Positions 25,102 to 38,070 of a DNA stretch of 64,000 nt are shown piece by piece (the first letter of the stretch is position 1; every line of letters begins with the position of its first letter). Below the pieces are notes generated by a model. The model worked only from the letters and a program-made list of their open reading frames with translations. It had not been told where the DNA came from and did no database searches. Location of the stretch: contig NZ_JBJGXI010000031.1 in assembly GCF_045635475.1 (NCBI RefSeq), forward strand, positions 1 through 64,000, given 5' to 3'. This DNA is from JBJGXI01 sp045635475. GTDB lineage: Bacteria > Bacillota > Bacilli > Bacillales > Amphibacillaceae. Position numbers and translations under genes: made by a program.

Positions 25102-27342
25102 TTGAGCCAGACGATTGAAGGCTTACTAAAAGGGTTAAATGAACAACAAAGAAAAGCGGTCCAGCATACAGACGGACCACTATTGATTATGGCAGGAGCA
25201 GGTAGTGGCAAAACACGTGTGCTAACACATCGAATTGCCTACCTATTAAATGAAAAAGATGTATCACCGAGAAGTATTTTAGCGATTACGTTTACGAATA
25301 AAGCGGCGCGTGAAATGAAGGATCGTGTTCATCGTCTCGTAGGTGCCGAGTCAGCACAAATCTGGGTATCTACCTTCCACTCGATGTGTGTACGAATACT
25401 AAGGCGTGAGATTGATCGGATAGGTATTAGCAGTAACTTCACGATATTAGATGGTGGAGACCAACTGACTGCGGTTAAACAAGTCGTTAAAGAGCTGAAT
25501 ATTGATCCAAAGAAATATGATCCTAGGGCAATGCTTAACGCGATTAGTTCAGCTAAAAATGAACTAGTTACTCATGAGGAATTCACCAAAAAGGCGGGCG
25601 ATTTCTACCAGCAGCAGGTTGCTAAAGTATATGAGCGTTACCAAAAAAAGCTACGGAAGAACCAATCCCTCGATTTTGATGATTTGATTATGCAGACAAT
25701 TGTCTTATTTCAACGAGTGCCAGAGGTGTTGGAATACTATCAACGCCGGTTCCATTACATTCATGTTGATGAGTATCAGGATACAAACCGCGCACAATAT
25801 ACACTCGTAAAGCAGTTAGCGAACAGATTCCAAAATCTTTGCGTAGTTGGTGATTCTGACCAGTCAATTTACGCTTGGCGAGGTGCGGATATAGGAAATA
25901 TTCTTTCATTCGAAAAGGATTACCCTAGTGCGTCTGTCGTTTTATTAGAGCAAAATTATCGATCAACCAAATCGATTTTAAATGCAGCAAATAAGGTGAT
26001 TGAGCGGAACCCATCACGTAAGCCAAAGAAGCTATGGACAGATAATGAAGATGGTCAGAAAATTACTTATTACCAAGCGGCGACCGAGCAAGAAGAAGGG
26101 TTGTTTATTGCCGAACGAATAAAAGAGTTACATCTATCGAAGGATTTACATTATCAGGATATGGCGATTCTTTACCGAACGAATGCCCAATCACGTGCCA
26201 TCGAGGAAACATTCATGAAGGCGAATATCCCGTACCAAATGGTCGGCGGTACAAAATTCTATGATCGAAAAGAAATTAAGGATATGCTCGCTTATTTGCG
26301 GTTAATTTGTAACCCGAATGATGATTTAAGCTTTGTTCGTGTCGTTAATGAACCGAAGCGTGGTGTTGGGAAAACGTCGGTGGAGAAGCTGCAGGCATTT
26401 GCTGCTGAACATGATATTTCTTTATATCAAGCCGTACAGGAAGTGGATTTTACAGGAGTAAGTGCAAAGGCTGCCAATGAACTTGCTAAGTTCGGGGCAA
26501 TGATTCGTGACTGGACAAAACAACAAGAGTTTTTAACTGCAACAGATTTGGTTGAAGAAGTACTGAAACGGACAGGATATGAAGAGATGTTATTGAATGA
26601 ACGGAGCATCGAAGCAGCCAGTCGTTTAGAAAACTTAGAAGAATTTAAAACAGTTACAAACCACTTTGAAAAAACTGCGGAAGAAGACAAATCTTTAATT
26701 GCTTTCTTAACAGACCTTGCTTTAATTTCTGACCTTGACCGTATGGATGACGATGAAGAAGCAAATGACAAAGTAACAATGATGACCTTGCATGCAGCAA
26801 AAGGACTTGAATTTCCGATCGTGTTCTTAATTGGTATGGAAGAAAATGTATTCCCGCACAGTCGTTCCTTAATGGAAGAAGCAGAAATGGAAGAAGAAAG
26901 ACGACTTGCTTATGTAGGTATTACAAGGGCGGAACGGCAGTTATTTTTAACACATGCGCAAATGCGTACCTTGTATGGTCGTACCAACATGAACCCTGTT
27001 AGCCGCTTTATTCAAGAGATTCCGGATGAATTGTTAGATGGAATTGAAGTGGCGAGTAAAGCGAGACATCCGTTCCATGGAGCGATTGCTCGTCAGGGAC
27101 AGAACCCGACCGCAACCGATCAACCGAAACGCGCGCCGAGGAAAGTAATGCAGCAGAAAACAACTGGTGGCGAATCAATTGGTTGGCAACCGGGAGATAA
27201 GGCGAATCATAAAAAATGGGGGCAAGGAACAGTAGTGAAAGTGAGTGGGGATGGAGATGCCATGGAACTTGATATTGCTTTTCCTGCACCAACAGGTATC
27301 AAGCGATTGCTCGCTAAATTTGCTCCGATCACAAAAGACTAA
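25102..27342 (+). CDS. pcrA: ATP-dependent DNA helicase PcrA
   Basis: This 746-residue SF1A 3'-5' helicase acts in repair and plasmid replication. Walker A is GAGSGKT with Lys37. Other motifs are [11 protein letters not shown] (II), [15 protein letters not shown] (III), LEQNYRSTK (IV), [11 protein letters not shown] (V) and [12 protein letters not shown] (VI). A C-terminal tail with a Tudor-like end ([16 protein letters not shown]) is present. TTG 25102 matches the usual PcrA N-terminus; GTG 25090 and 25093 are alternatives. Confidence 0.96.
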   Translation: MSQTIEGLLKGLNEQQRKAVQHTDGPLLIMAGAGSGKTRVLTHRIAYLLNEKDVSPRSILAITFTNKAAREMKDRVHRLVGAESAQIWVSTFHSMCVRILRREIDRIGISSNFTILDGGDQLTAVKQVVKELNIDPKKYDPRAMLNAISSAKNELVTHEEFTKKAGDFYQQQVAKVYERYQKKLRKNQSLDFDDLIMQTIVLFQRVPEVLEYYQRRFHYIHVDEYQDTNRAQYTLVKQLANRFQNLCVVGDSDQSIYAWRGADIGNILSFEKDYPSASVVLLEQNYRSTKSILNAANKVIERNPSRKPKKLWTDNEDGQKITYYQAATEQEEGLFIAERIKELHLSKDLHYQDMAILYRTNAQSRAIEETFMKANIPYQMVGGTKFYDRKEIKDMLAYLRLICNPNDDLSFVRVVNEPKRGVGKTSVEKLQAFAAEHDISLYQAVQEVDFTGVSAKAANELAKFGAMIRDWTKQQEFLTATDLVEEVLKRTGYEEMLLNERSIEAASRLENLEEFKTVTNHFEKTAEEDKSLIAFLTDLALISDLDRMDDDEEANDKVTMMTLHAAKGLEFPIVFLIGMEENVFPHSRSLMEEAEMEEERRLAYVGITRAERQLFLTHAQMRTLYGRTNMNPVSRFIQEIPDELLDGIEVASKARHPFHGAIARQGQNPTATDQPKRAPRKVMQQKTTGGESIGWQPGDKANHKKWGQGTVVKVSGDGDAMELDIAFPAPTGIKRLLAKFAPITKD

Positions 27343-29361
<2,019 letters not shown>

Positions 29362-29373
29362 GGAGTGAGAAGA

Positions 29374-30525
29374 ATGAAAAGGTTTATGCTATTGATAGTC
29401 ATGCTAATACTCACAACGAGCTGTGCCCCATCGTTTAACAGCCAAGAAGGTGTAATCGAGGAGAATCAGGATGAATCAGGTCAAGAAACAGCGATTATTC
29501 CGAGCTACAATATCGCAGAGGATAATTACAAGGTGATGATCCCTTATAAAATTGGTAAAGCACGTGGTGTAATAACAAACCAAGTTGCAAATCGTGTTGA
29601 CATTGATGAGCTAGAGGAAGGATTACGTCGTCATTCCAAACAAGTTTATGATCCTGACACATATTTTTTCCAAGAAGGCCAATACATTACGGATAGCATT
29701 GTGTATGAATGGTTGGAGCGTTTCTCAGAGACAGAAGCAAGTAGGTCAAATCCTGAAGGTTTAAACCCTGCAATTGAAGATGAATCTGATGAGGATCAGC
29801 AACGGGCAAATCCAAAATACTTATCTCACATTCTAGAGCAGAACTATATTGTTAAAACAGAAGGTGATTTTGTTGAATTAGGTGGTATATCAATTGGAAT
29901 TGCTTTGAAATCAGTATACACCTTTCAGACAGAAGACTTTGGTGCCTCATATTATGAGGATATACCAATGGAGGATTTGATTTCAGAAGGAAAACAAATT
30001 GCACAACAGGTATTGAGTCGTGTCCGCCAAATTGAAGGATTAGAGGAAGTTCCAGTGTTACTCAGTTTGTTCCGGGAAGAGGCACAAAACTCGCTCGTTC
30101 CAGGTAATTTCATAGCAAAAACATTTGTAGAGGAAGGTAATAGTACAATTGGTGCATGGGAAAATATTAATGAAGAACATATTTTATTTCCTTCTAGTGA
30201 AGCAAATGAAAAATATCCTGAGATGTCAGATAATCTAGGGTATTTTGAACAAGATATTGCCGAATATTTTCCAAACTATGTTAGTGTAATTGGTAAGGGC
30301 TTTTATATAGAAGATGAACTACAGAAGCTTACAATTGAAATTCCAGTATCTTTTAATGGAAACGGGGAGATTATTGGTTTTAATCAATATATTTATGGAT
30401 TAGTAACAGAAGGATTTCAAAATAATTATGATTTAGAAATTAATGTGACATCAAATGGTCGACAAGAAAGCTTAATAACTAGAAATGCAGGGGAAGATGA
30501 TCTCGCGGTGCATATATATCATTAA
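29374..30525 (+). CDS. camS: CamS/YerH sex-pheromone-type lipoprotein
   Basis: This 383-residue lipoprotein has lipobox TTSC. It belongs to the CamS family, whose signal peptide gives a peptide pheromone in staphylococci and enterococci; the function in Bacillus (YerH) is unknown. Motifs include NYKVMIPYKIGKARGVI, the YPEMSDNLGYFEQD region and the C-terminal GFNQYIYGLVTEGFQNNYD. ATG 29374 follows GGGAG with good spacing, 12 bases after ligA. Confidence 0.9.
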   Translation: MKRFMLLIVMLILTTSCAPSFNSQEGVIEENQDESGQETAIIPSYNIAEDNYKVMIPYKIGKARGVITNQVANRVDIDELEEGLRRHSKQVYDPDTYFFQEGQYITDSIVYEWLERFSETEASRSNPEGLNPAIEDESDEDQQRANPKYLSHILEQNYIVKTEGDFVELGGISIGIALKSVYTFQTEDFGASYYEDIPMEDLISEGKQIAQQVLSRVRQIEGLEEVPVLLSLFREEAQNSLVPGNFIAKTFVEEGNSTIGAWENINEEHILFPSSEANEKYPEMSDNLGYFEQDIAEYFPNYVSVIGKGFYIEDELQKLTIEIPVSFNGNGEIIGFNQYIYGLVTEGFQNNYDLEINVTSNGRQESLITRNAGEDDLAVHIYH

Positions 30526-30636
30526 AAACATGCATAGTTAGATGATTACCTTAGATGATGGTGAGGGAGAACCTTTTACTAAGTCTAGTTACATGTAAAT
30601 GTTGTTCCGTTACGATGGAACCAAGGTGGACCGTTT

Positions 30637-31902
30637 ATGGAAATAGGTTTTTTTATCAAATTAAATCGCATCAAACAAAATATTACTCAAGGTGAATTGG
30701 CAGAAGGGATCGTGTCAGAGTCCTATTTGTCTAAGATTGAGAACCAAAAGACTGAAGCAAGTAAAGAATTACTAGAGTTATTATGTGCCCGATTAGGGGT
30801 AATAATGCACTATGATGATGATTTTAAAACTAGAGAAAAGTGTAAGAAATGGTTTAGTCTACTTTGTGAAGGCAATGACACGGAAGAAATTACTTTGTTA
30901 TACCAAGAACTTCAAGCAATTATGGATAATCATTTTTCCGATATCCATACACTATTTGAGCTTCATAAGATTAGGTATTTTACGTTGATCGATGAGGGTG
31001 ACCTTGCATTAGAACAGCTTAAAAAGTTAAAAGAGGTAGTGACTACCTTTGACGTTGAGAAGCAATATTACTGGTATAAATTCAAAGGGAATTTTCATGT
31101 TAAAATAACGGAAAACTTTATACAAGCATTAGAGTATTTCAAGATAGCTCACAGTAAAGTCAATCAGTTTTTAATACAAGAACAGGATATTGCTGATTTG
31201 AAATATTATATGTCCCTTACTTATGGCAAGCTTCGTTTTAGCAATGACTCTATTGATTATGCAAAGGAAGCACTGGAAATATTTCAACAGCACTACAATT
31301 ATAATCGCTGTGCTAAAACGCACATTTTGATAGGGATCGCCTATCGAAGAATTAAAAAAAATGACAAAGCGATTGAAAACTATGATCTTGCATTAAGGCT
31401 AGCCCAAGCCCACGGATACTTGTCACTTATTCAATTGACAAATCTTAATTTAGGGCATTTATATGAGACCAAAGGTAATAATGAAAAATCTTTTTACTTT
31501 TATAATGAAGTGGTGAAGGATCCAAATTCACGTTTCCAAGCACGTTTAAAAGCGATTATTAGTTTAACTAGACTTTACTATCTAGATAACAAGACGACTG
31601 CAGCTATCAACCTAGTTACCCAAGGCAAAGATCTCCTTGCAAAAGAGAATAGCCAGCAATTACTGTATATTGAAAAATCACTAGCGTTTTACGATGCTTT
31701 ACTTCAATCGGACAATGACAGCTTTGCAAAAATAGCGAATGATGAATTATTACCACTTTTAAAAAAACAACAGGATTATGCGAATATCGTTAATTACGCA
31801 ACAATGGCAGGGAATCACTTTGAAAGCATGAAAAAGTATAAATTAGCAGCGCAATATTATAAGCTAGTAAATAACGCATACGCGCAACTGATAAAAATAT
31901 AA
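30637..31902 (+). CDS. XRE helix-turn-helix regulator with TPR domain (RRNPP-like)
   Basis: This 421-residue protein has an N-terminal HTH at about 5-60 (IKLNRIKQNITQGELAEGI, ESYLSKIENQK). It is followed by helical tetratricopeptide-type repeats over about 90-420 (for example THILIGIAYRRIKKNDKAIENY). This layout is that of peptide-sensing NprR/PlcR/Rgg-type regulators. I found no cognate short pheromone gene downstream, and only 93 bases separate it from gatC. The ligand is unknown. AAGGTGG precedes ATG 30637. Confidence 0.82.
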   Translation: MEIGFFIKLNRIKQNITQGELAEGIVSESYLSKIENQKTEASKELLELLCARLGVIMHYDDDFKTREKCKKWFSLLCEGNDTEEITLLYQELQAIMDNHFSDIHTLFELHKIRYFTLIDEGDLALEQLKKLKEVVTTFDVEKQYYWYKFKGNFHVKITENFIQALEYFKIAHSKVNQFLIQEQDIADLKYYMSLTYGKLRFSNDSIDYAKEALEIFQQHYNYNRCAKTHILIGIAYRRIKKNDKAIENYDLALRLAQAHGYLSLIQLTNLNLGHLYETKGNNEKSFYFYNEVVKDPNSRFQARLKAIISLTRLYYLDNKTTAAINLVTQGKDLLAKENSQQLLYIEKSLAFYDALLQSDNDSFAKIANDELLPLLKKQQDYANIVNYATMAGNHFESMKKYKLAAQYYKLVNNAYAQLIKI

Positions 31903-31908
31903 CTGATT

Positions 31909-31947
31909 AATAGCAAAAGTTGCCAATGAACGATTAATTTTGCTATT
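31909..31947 (+). terminator. Terminator-like hairpin
   Basis: AATAGCAAAA (31909-31918) and TTTTGCTATT (31938-31947) are perfect 10-bp arms with a 19-base loop and an AT-only tail. It separates the regulator gene from gatC. Confidence 0.45.
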
Positions 31948-31995
31948 ATCATAAGTATTGTTAGTATCGTAAAAAATAAGCGGAGGTGACTGGAA

Positions 31996-32286
31996 ATGGC
32001 AGAGATTTCTAAGGAACAGGTGAAGCACGTTGCCCACTTGGCAAGGCTTGCAATTTCTGATGAAGAAGTAGAAACAATGACAAAACAGCTTGGTGACATT
32101 ATAAAATATGCAGAGCTGTTAAACGAATTAGATACAGAAAACGTAGAACCAACAACACACGTATTAGATTTAAAAAATGTTATGCGTAAAGATGAGGCAA
32201 GAAAGTGGATTAATAGAGAAGATGCATTGAAAAACGCACCAGATCAGAAAAATGGACAGTTCCGCGTCCCATCAATATTGGAATAG
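31996..32286 (+). CDS. gatC: Asp/Glu-tRNA amidotransferase subunit C
   Basis: This 96-residue small subunit of GatCAB stabilises GatA in the conversion of misacylated Glu-tRNA(Gln) to Gln-tRNA(Gln). Typical features are [18 protein letters not shown] and the C-terminal [17 protein letters not shown] precedes ATG 31996. Confidence 0.97.
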   Translation: MAEISKEQVKHVAHLARLAISDEEVETMTKQLGDIIKYAELLNELDTENVEPTTHVLDLKNVMRKDEARKWINREDALKNAPDQKNGQFRVPSILE

Positions 32287-32300
32287 GAGGGAAATTGCAT

Positions 32301-33770
32301 ATGAGTTTATTTGACCATACCTTAAAAGAACTACAAGGGAAATTACATAAGAAAGAAATTAATGTTACTGATTTAGTAGCAGAATCATATAATCGCATTG
32401 ATGAAGTGGACGAGCAAGTTAAGGCGTTTCTCACACTAGATGAAGAATCAGCGCGTGCTAAAGCAAAACAGCTTGATGAAAGCTTAACAACAGACGCATC
32501 GATATTATTTGGTACACCGATCGGAATCAAGGATAATATCGTTACAAAAGGCTTGCGCACAACTTGTGCTAGTCAGTTTTTAGATAACTTTACGGATCCT
32601 CTTTACGATGCAACTGTCGTACAAAAGCTAAACAGTCAACATACCGTTACAATTGGCAAGCTTAATATGGATGAATTTGCAATGGGTTCTTCCAATGAAA
32701 ATTCAAGCTATTTTACGACACGTAATCCTTGGAATACTGATTACGTACCAGGTGGATCTAGTGGTGGTTCGGCTGCTGCAGTAGCGGCACGAGAAGTATT
32801 TTTCGCACTTGGTTCAGATACAGGTGGATCGATTCGTCAACCGGCGGCATTTTGTGGTGTCGTTGGGTTAAAACCTACATATGGCTTAGTATCACGCTTT
32901 GGCTTAGTAGCATTCGCATCATCATTGGACCAAATTGGACCAGTAACACGAACGGTTGAAGATAACGCCCACTTATTGCAAGCAATTGTTGGACATGACA
33001 AGATGGATGCTACTTCTGCGAATGTTGATATTCCTAGCTATATTGATGCTACCAAACAAGATGTCAAAGGGCTCAGAATTGCTGTTCCAACTGAGTATTT
33101 GCAAGAAGGTGTATCAACTGAAGTACGTGAATCTATACTTGCTGCATTAAAAGTATATGAAAGCTTAGGTGCAACATGGGAAGAAGTGTCGCTTCCACAT
33201 TCACGCTATGCAGTTGCAGCATATTATTTGCTTGCTTCATCCGAAGCATCTGCAAACCTTGCACGCTTTGATGGTGTCCGCTATGGTGTTCGCTCTGAAA
33301 AAGCAGAAAACATGATTGATATGTTTAAGCTATCTCGCAGTGAAGGCTTTGGCGACGAAGTAAAACGCAGAATTATGCTCGGAACGTTTGCTTTAAGCTC
33401 TGGATATTATGATGCGTACTATAAAAAAGCCCAAAAGGTACGTACTTTAATTAAGCAAGACTTTGAAAAAGTGTTTGCAGATTACGATATTATCATTGGG
33501 CCAACAACACCAACACCAGCATTTAAAGTCGGGGAAATCATTGATGATCCATTAACAATGTATGCAAATGATATCCTAACAATCCCCGTAAACCTTGCGG
33601 GAGTTCCAGGAATGTCGATTCCATGTGGGCTATCAAAAGACGGTTTACCAATCGGGTTGCAGTTAATTGGTAAACACTTTGATGAACGTACGATTTACCG
33701 TGCTGCTTATGCGTATGAACAAGCAACGGAGCATCATAAAAAACAGCCGGTAGTTGGAGGTGCTAAATAA
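32301..33770 (+). CDS. gatA: Asp/Glu-tRNA amidotransferase subunit A
   Basis: This 489-residue amidase subunit releases ammonia from glutamine. The Ser-cisSer-Lys triad is visible as Lys77 (GIKDNI), Ser153 (PGGSSGGS) and Ser177 ([10 protein letters not shown]). ATG 32301 is better spaced from AGGAGGG (32286-32292) than TTG 32295. The stop overlaps the gatB ATG by one base. Confidence 0.97.
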   Translation: MSLFDHTLKELQGKLHKKEINVTDLVAESYNRIDEVDEQVKAFLTLDEESARAKAKQLDESLTTDASILFGTPIGIKDNIVTKGLRTTCASQFLDNFTDPLYDATVVQKLNSQHTVTIGKLNMDEFAMGSSNENSSYFTTRNPWNTDYVPGGSSGGSAAAVAAREVFFALGSDTGGSIRQPAAFCGVVGLKPTYGLVSRFGLVAFASSLDQIGPVTRTVEDNAHLLQAIVGHDKMDATSANVDIPSYIDATKQDVKGLRIAVPTEYLQEGVSTEVRESILAALKVYESLGATWEEVSLPHSRYAVAAYYLLASSEASANLARFDGVRYGVRSEKAENMIDMFKLSRSEGFGDEVKRRIMLGTFALSSGYYDAYYKKAQKVRTLIKQDFEKVFADYDIIIGPTTPTPAFKVGEIIDDPLTMYANDILTIPVNLAGVPGMSIPCGLSKDGLPIGLQLIGKHFDERTIYRAAYAYEQATEHHKKQPVVGGAK

Positions 33771-35200
33771 TGAATTTTGAAACCATTATCGGTCTAGAAG
33801 TCCATGTCGAGCTAAAAACAAATTCTAAAATATTTAGTCCTAGTGATAATCACTTTGGCGCAGAGCCGAATTCAAATGTGAATCCGATCGACCTTGGTTA
33901 TCCTGGTGTCTTACCTGTATTAAACGAAGAGGCAGTAAATTTTGCAATGAAGGCAGCAATGGCGCTTAATTGTGAAGTTGCAACTGATACGAAGTTTGAC
34001 CGTAAAAACTATTTTTATCCTGATAATCCAAAGGCTTACCAAATTTCTCAATTTGATCAGCCAATTGGTGAACATGGCTGGATCGAGATCGAGGTCGATG
34101 GCAATAAGAAACGAATTGGCATTACGCGTCTTCATTTAGAAGAAGATGCTGGTAAGTTGACGCATGGCGATGACGGGTACTCTTATGTCGATTATAACCG
34201 TCAAGGAACACCACTAATTGAAATCGTTTCTGAGCCAGACTTGCGATCACCAGAAGAAGCGTATGCATATTTGGAAAAGCTAAAGAATATAATTCAATTT
34301 ACAGGGGTCTCTGATTGTAAAATGGAAGAAGGTTCTCTACGTTGTGACGCGAACATCTCCCTACGACCAATAGGACAAGAACAATTCGGTGTGAAAACGG
34401 AATTGAAAAACTTAAATTCCTTCTCTTTTGTGCAAAAAGGGCTGGAGTTTGAAGAAAAGCGCCAGCAAAAAGAGTTGTTATCTGGTGGGATCATTGAGCA
34501 GGAAACACGCCGGTATGATGAACAGAAGAAAGAAACGATTTTAATGCGTGTAAAAGAAGGTTCTGACGATTATCGTTATTTCCCTGAGCCCGATTTAGTT
34601 CCGTTATATATAGATGAAGATTGGAAAGAACGAATTCGTGCTTCTATTCCAGAACTTCCAGACGCGAGAAAACAACGCTATGTAAATGATCTTGACTTAC
34701 CAGAATATGATGCTGCTGTATTAACAAGCACAAAAGAAATGTCTGATTTCTTCGAAGAAACAATTGCTTCTGGAGCAGATACAAAGCAAGCATCCAACTG
34801 GTTAATGGGTGAAGTGTCTGCATACATGAATAAACACTTAAAAGAATTGCCAGAGCTACCACTAACTCCAGAAGCGCTAGCGAAGATGATACAGCTTATT
34901 GAAGATGGAACAATCTCATCAAAAATGGCGAAGAAAGTATTCTCTGAGCTCGTAGAAAATGGTGGCGATCCAGAACAAGTTGTTAAAGACAAAGGTCTCG
35001 TTCAAATTTCTGACGAAAGTCAATTAACGGAGATTATCACGACCATACTTGATAAAAACGAGCAATCAATTATTGACTATAAAAACGGGAAAGATCGTGC
35101 ACTTGGTTTCCTAGTTGGACAAGTTATGAAGGAAACAAAAGGACAAGCGAACCCACCAATGGTAAACAAGATATTAGTACAAGAAATGGATAAACGGTAA
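33770..35200 (+). CDS. gatB: Asp/Glu-tRNA amidotransferase subunit B
   Basis: This 476-residue subunit binds and phosphorylates the misacylated tRNA end. It has [12 protein letters not shown], the [18 protein letters not shown] segment, [28 protein letters not shown] and a helical C-terminal YqeY-like tail. Translation is coupled to gatA. Confidence 0.97.
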   Translation: MNFETIIGLEVHVELKTNSKIFSPSDNHFGAEPNSNVNPIDLGYPGVLPVLNEEAVNFAMKAAMALNCEVATDTKFDRKNYFYPDNPKAYQISQFDQPIGEHGWIEIEVDGNKKRIGITRLHLEEDAGKLTHGDDGYSYVDYNRQGTPLIEIVSEPDLRSPEEAYAYLEKLKNIIQFTGVSDCKMEEGSLRCDANISLRPIGQEQFGVKTELKNLNSFSFVQKGLEFEEKRQQKELLSGGIIEQETRRYDEQKKETILMRVKEGSDDYRYFPEPDLVPLYIDEDWKERIRASIPELPDARKQRYVNDLDLPEYDAAVLTSTKEMSDFFEETIASGADTKQASNWLMGEVSAYMNKHLKELPELPLTPEALAKMIQLIEDGTISSKMAKKVFSELVENGGDPEQVVKDKGLVQISDESQLTEIITTILDKNEQSIIDYKNGKDRALGFLVGQVMKETKGQANPPMVNKILVQEMDKR

Positions 35201-35213
35201 AATCCAAGATTTG

Positions 35214-35240
35214 GGACTGTTCTTTAATAGGGAGCAGTCC
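35214..35240 (+). terminator. Weak terminator after gatB
   Basis: GGACTGTTC and GAGCAGTCC form a 9-bp stem with one G-T pair and a 9-base loop. Only a short pyrimidine-rich tail follows. Confidence 0.4.
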
Positions 35241-35322
35241 GCTTCTTTGAAACCTTTTTACTCGCAACATCGTAAAGTAGAGATGAAACCGTAACTTATT
35301 TTGAAGAGGCAGGGGGTGCCGT

Positions 35323-36240
35323 ATGAAACGGGCTCGAATAATCTATAATCCTACTTCTGGTCGAGAGATGTTTAAAAAAGAATTACCTGATGTACTTCAA
35401 CGTATGGAGCACGCAGGCTATGAAACATCTACACATGCAACGACAGGAGCAGGAGATGCTATTGAAGAATCTGCAGCTGCAGTGGAACGTAAGTATGACG
35501 TTATAATTGCTGCTGGCGGAGATGGTACGATAAATGAAGTCATCAATGGTATGGCAGAAAAGCCAAATCGACCTAAACTAGGTATCATCCCGGTAGGAAC
35601 AACGAATGATTTCTCGCGTGCATTATCTATTCCGAGGAACATTCAAAAAGCGGTAGATGTCATCATTGAAGGACGAACAACTGCCTTAGATATTGGAAGA
35701 GTGAACCAAGAATATTTTATGAATATTGCAGGTGGAGGCAAATTAACGGAGCTATCTTATGAAGTTCCTAGTAAATTAAAAACAATGATCGGACAACTCG
35801 CCTATTATTTAAAAGGAATTGAAATGCTACCTTCTCTTCGTCCTACCCATGTTCGAATAGAATATGATGGTAACGTTTTTGAAGATGAAATTATGCTATT
35901 CCTTGTCTCCAATACCAATTCGGTAGGTGGCTTTGAAAAACTCGCACCGACTGCACAAATGGATGATGGCTTGTTTGATTTGCTTATCTTAAGAAAAACA
36001 AATCTTGCTGATTTCATCCGCATCGCAACGTTGGCTCTGAGAGGTGCACATCTTGAGGATAGTCTTATATTTTACACAAGAGCAAAACATATAAAAGTCA
36101 ATACCGAGGAAAAAATGCAATTAAACATTGATGGAGAATATGGTGGATTACTACCAGGAGAATTCACGAACCTCTACCAGCACATTGAATATTTTGTGCC
36201 ACAGGATTTTATCGTTAAAAATCAGAGAGAAGACAGCTAA
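35323..36240 (+). CDS. dgkB: Diacylglycerol kinase DgkB
   Basis: This 305-residue soluble lipid kinase returns diacylglycerol to phosphatidic acid during lipoteichoic acid synthesis. The nucleotide motif is AAGGDGTINEVINGM, preceded by IYNPTSGRE. GIIPVGTTNDFSRAL and DGEYGGLLPGEF are also typical. Its place after gatCAB is the standard Bacillus order (yerQ). Confidence 0.95.
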   Translation: MKRARIIYNPTSGREMFKKELPDVLQRMEHAGYETSTHATTGAGDAIEESAAAVERKYDVIIAAGGDGTINEVINGMAEKPNRPKLGIIPVGTTNDFSRALSIPRNIQKAVDVIIEGRTTALDIGRVNQEYFMNIAGGGKLTELSYEVPSKLKTMIGQLAYYLKGIEMLPSLRPTHVRIEYDGNVFEDEIMLFLVSNTNSVGGFEKLAPTAQMDDGLFDLLILRKTNLADFIRIATLALRGAHLEDSLIFYTRAKHIKVNTEEKMQLNIDGEYGGLLPGEFTNLYQHIEYFVPQDFIVKNQREDS

Positions 36241-36265
36241 TTGTTGCGAGCGTCTTCTCTTTTTT
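36226..36265 (+). terminator. Terminator overlapping the dgkB stop
   Basis: AGAGAAGAC (inside the last codons) and GTCTTCTCT form a 9-bp stem, followed by TTTTT. Confidence 0.75.
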
Positions 36266-36414
36266 ATGTTAGAAAATTGTCGAAGAATGAAACAACATGA
36301 AAATTTCCTGGGAAATACCAAGAAATTATAAGAATAGTATCGACCGAGTATTTTGTTTTCAGATAGAGATATGATAAACTTTGAACAGCAAAAGAGAAGA
36401 AGGACGCGTGATTG

Positions 36415-37791
36415 ATGGTAAAACAAATTCCACCAGTACAGAAAAATCAAACAATAGAATTAACCTTTGAAGATTTAACCCATGAAGGAGACGGTGTCGG
36501 AAAAATCAATGGTTATCCGCTCTTTGTCCCATACGGTCTACCAGGGGAAAAAGCAAAGGTAAAAGTAATAAAAGTTAAGAAAAATTTCGGCTTTGGTAAG
36601 TTGCTTGAAATAGATCAAGTCAGCCCGGATCGCGTAGAGCCGCCTTGTGATGTATATGTGCAATGCGGTGGCTGTCAGCTACAACATATGAGCTATAATC
36701 TGCAGTTGAATATGAAGCAAAACCAAGTAAAAAATGCTTTAAAAAAGGTCGGTCATATTACCGATGTGCCAGTACATTCAACCATCGGGATGGACGACCC
36801 GTGGAGATACCGTAATAAAGTACAAATTCCTGTAGGATATCGGGGTGGCGAGTTAATCACTGGATTTTATCGCAAGCGCAGTCACGAAATCATTGATGGT
36901 ATGGATACATGTGTAATCACAGCTGAAATTAATGATCGCATGGTCGAAGCTGTACGACGTATCGCTGACCGCCTGGGGATACAAGCATATAACGAGGAAA
37001 AACATAAAGGTGTCTTACGTCATATTATGGTCCGCACCGGTTTCGAAACGAACGAAACGATGATTGTCCTTGTCACACGTACGGAAGAACTACCATATGA
37101 GACCGAGCTAGTGAAAGAACTAAACGAAACGTATCCACAAATAAAATCAATCGTGCAAAATGTGAACAAACAAAAAACAAATGTCATCTTAGGTAAGAAT
37201 ACAAAAGTATTGTGGGGCCAAGAATACATTTATGACACGATTGGGGATATCAAGTTTGCTATCTCTGCTAAATCATTTTATCAAGTCAATCCGGCCCAAA
37301 CAAAAAAGCTTTATGATAAAGCATTAGAGTATGCAGATTTAAGTGGAAATGAAATAGTAATTGACGCATACTGCGGGATTGGAACGATCTCTTTGTTTTT
37401 AGCACAAAAAGCAAAAAAAGTGTACGGTGTCGAAATTGTACCAGAAGCCATTTCCGATGCAAAAGCGAATGCGAAACTAAATCATATGGACAACGTTGAG
37501 TTTTATGTTGGTGAAGCTGAAAAAGTAATGCCATGGTGGACAGCGCAAGGCCTCCGTCCAGATGTTATTGTTGTCGACCCACCACGTAAAGGCTGTGAAG
37601 AAGCGTTGCTCGAAGCGATGATTACGATGAAACCAAAGCGGATTGTTTACGTTTCCTGTAACCCATCCACACTTGCTCGCGACTTGCGAATATTAGAAGA
37701 TGGCGGGTATGAAACGAAGCAAGTGCAGCCAGTTGATATGTTTCCGCAGACAGGGCACGTCGAGTGTGTGGCGTTGATAGAGTTGAAATAG
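36415..37791 (+). CDS. rlmCD: 23S rRNA (uracil-C5) methyltransferase RlmCD
   Basis: This 458-residue SAM-dependent enzyme methylates 23S rRNA uridines (U747/U1939 in the B. subtilis homologue). An N-terminal TRAM domain ([15 protein letters not shown]) is followed by iron-sulfur cysteines ([13 protein letters not shown]). The SAM fold has [14 protein letters not shown], then DPPRKGC and the catalytic Cys415 in [15 protein letters not shown] 36415 is chosen; TTG 36412 is also possible. Confidence 0.95.
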   Translation: MVKQIPPVQKNQTIELTFEDLTHEGDGVGKINGYPLFVPYGLPGEKAKVKVIKVKKNFGFGKLLEIDQVSPDRVEPPCDVYVQCGGCQLQHMSYNLQLNMKQNQVKNALKKVGHITDVPVHSTIGMDDPWRYRNKVQIPVGYRGGELITGFYRKRSHEIIDGMDTCVITAEINDRMVEAVRRIADRLGIQAYNEEKHKGVLRHIMVRTGFETNETMIVLVTRTEELPYETELVKELNETYPQIKSIVQNVNKQKTNVILGKNTKVLWGQEYIYDTIGDIKFAISAKSFYQVNPAQTKKLYDKALEYADLSGNEIVIDAYCGIGTISLFLAQKAKKVYGVEIVPEAISDAKANAKLNHMDNVEFYVGEAEKVMPWWTAQGLRPDVIVVDPPRKGCEEALLEAMITMKPKRIVYVSCNPSTLARDLRILEDGGYETKQVQPVDMFPQTGHVECVALIELK

Positions 37792-37847
37792 CTTGGTGTC
37801 AATAGGTTTAGTGGTTTTTAACAGAAAAATAAAGTGTGTTTTTTGTT

Positions 37848-37877
37848 CCCTCGGACTAATGGTTCGGGGGATTTTTT
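37848..37877 (+). terminator. Terminator after rlmCD
   Basis: CCCTCGGAC and GTTCGGGGG pair with two G-T pairs, with a 5-base loop, and are followed by ATTTTTT. Confidence 0.7.
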
Positions 37878-38070
37878 GATCCTTGGAGTCTTACTTTTAC
37901 ATATAATTGCTTGATATGGAGGAGGGTTTGGCATAAATGTAGAATTAGTACTTTATCCTAGCAGGGATATGGAGCCTTTTAAGCAAGCCGTAACCGTTAA
38001 CATTTGATATAATTAGTGCAACCTAGTAGAAAAGTTATTTTGATCAAAAAAAATGGTGGAGGAACAAAAC

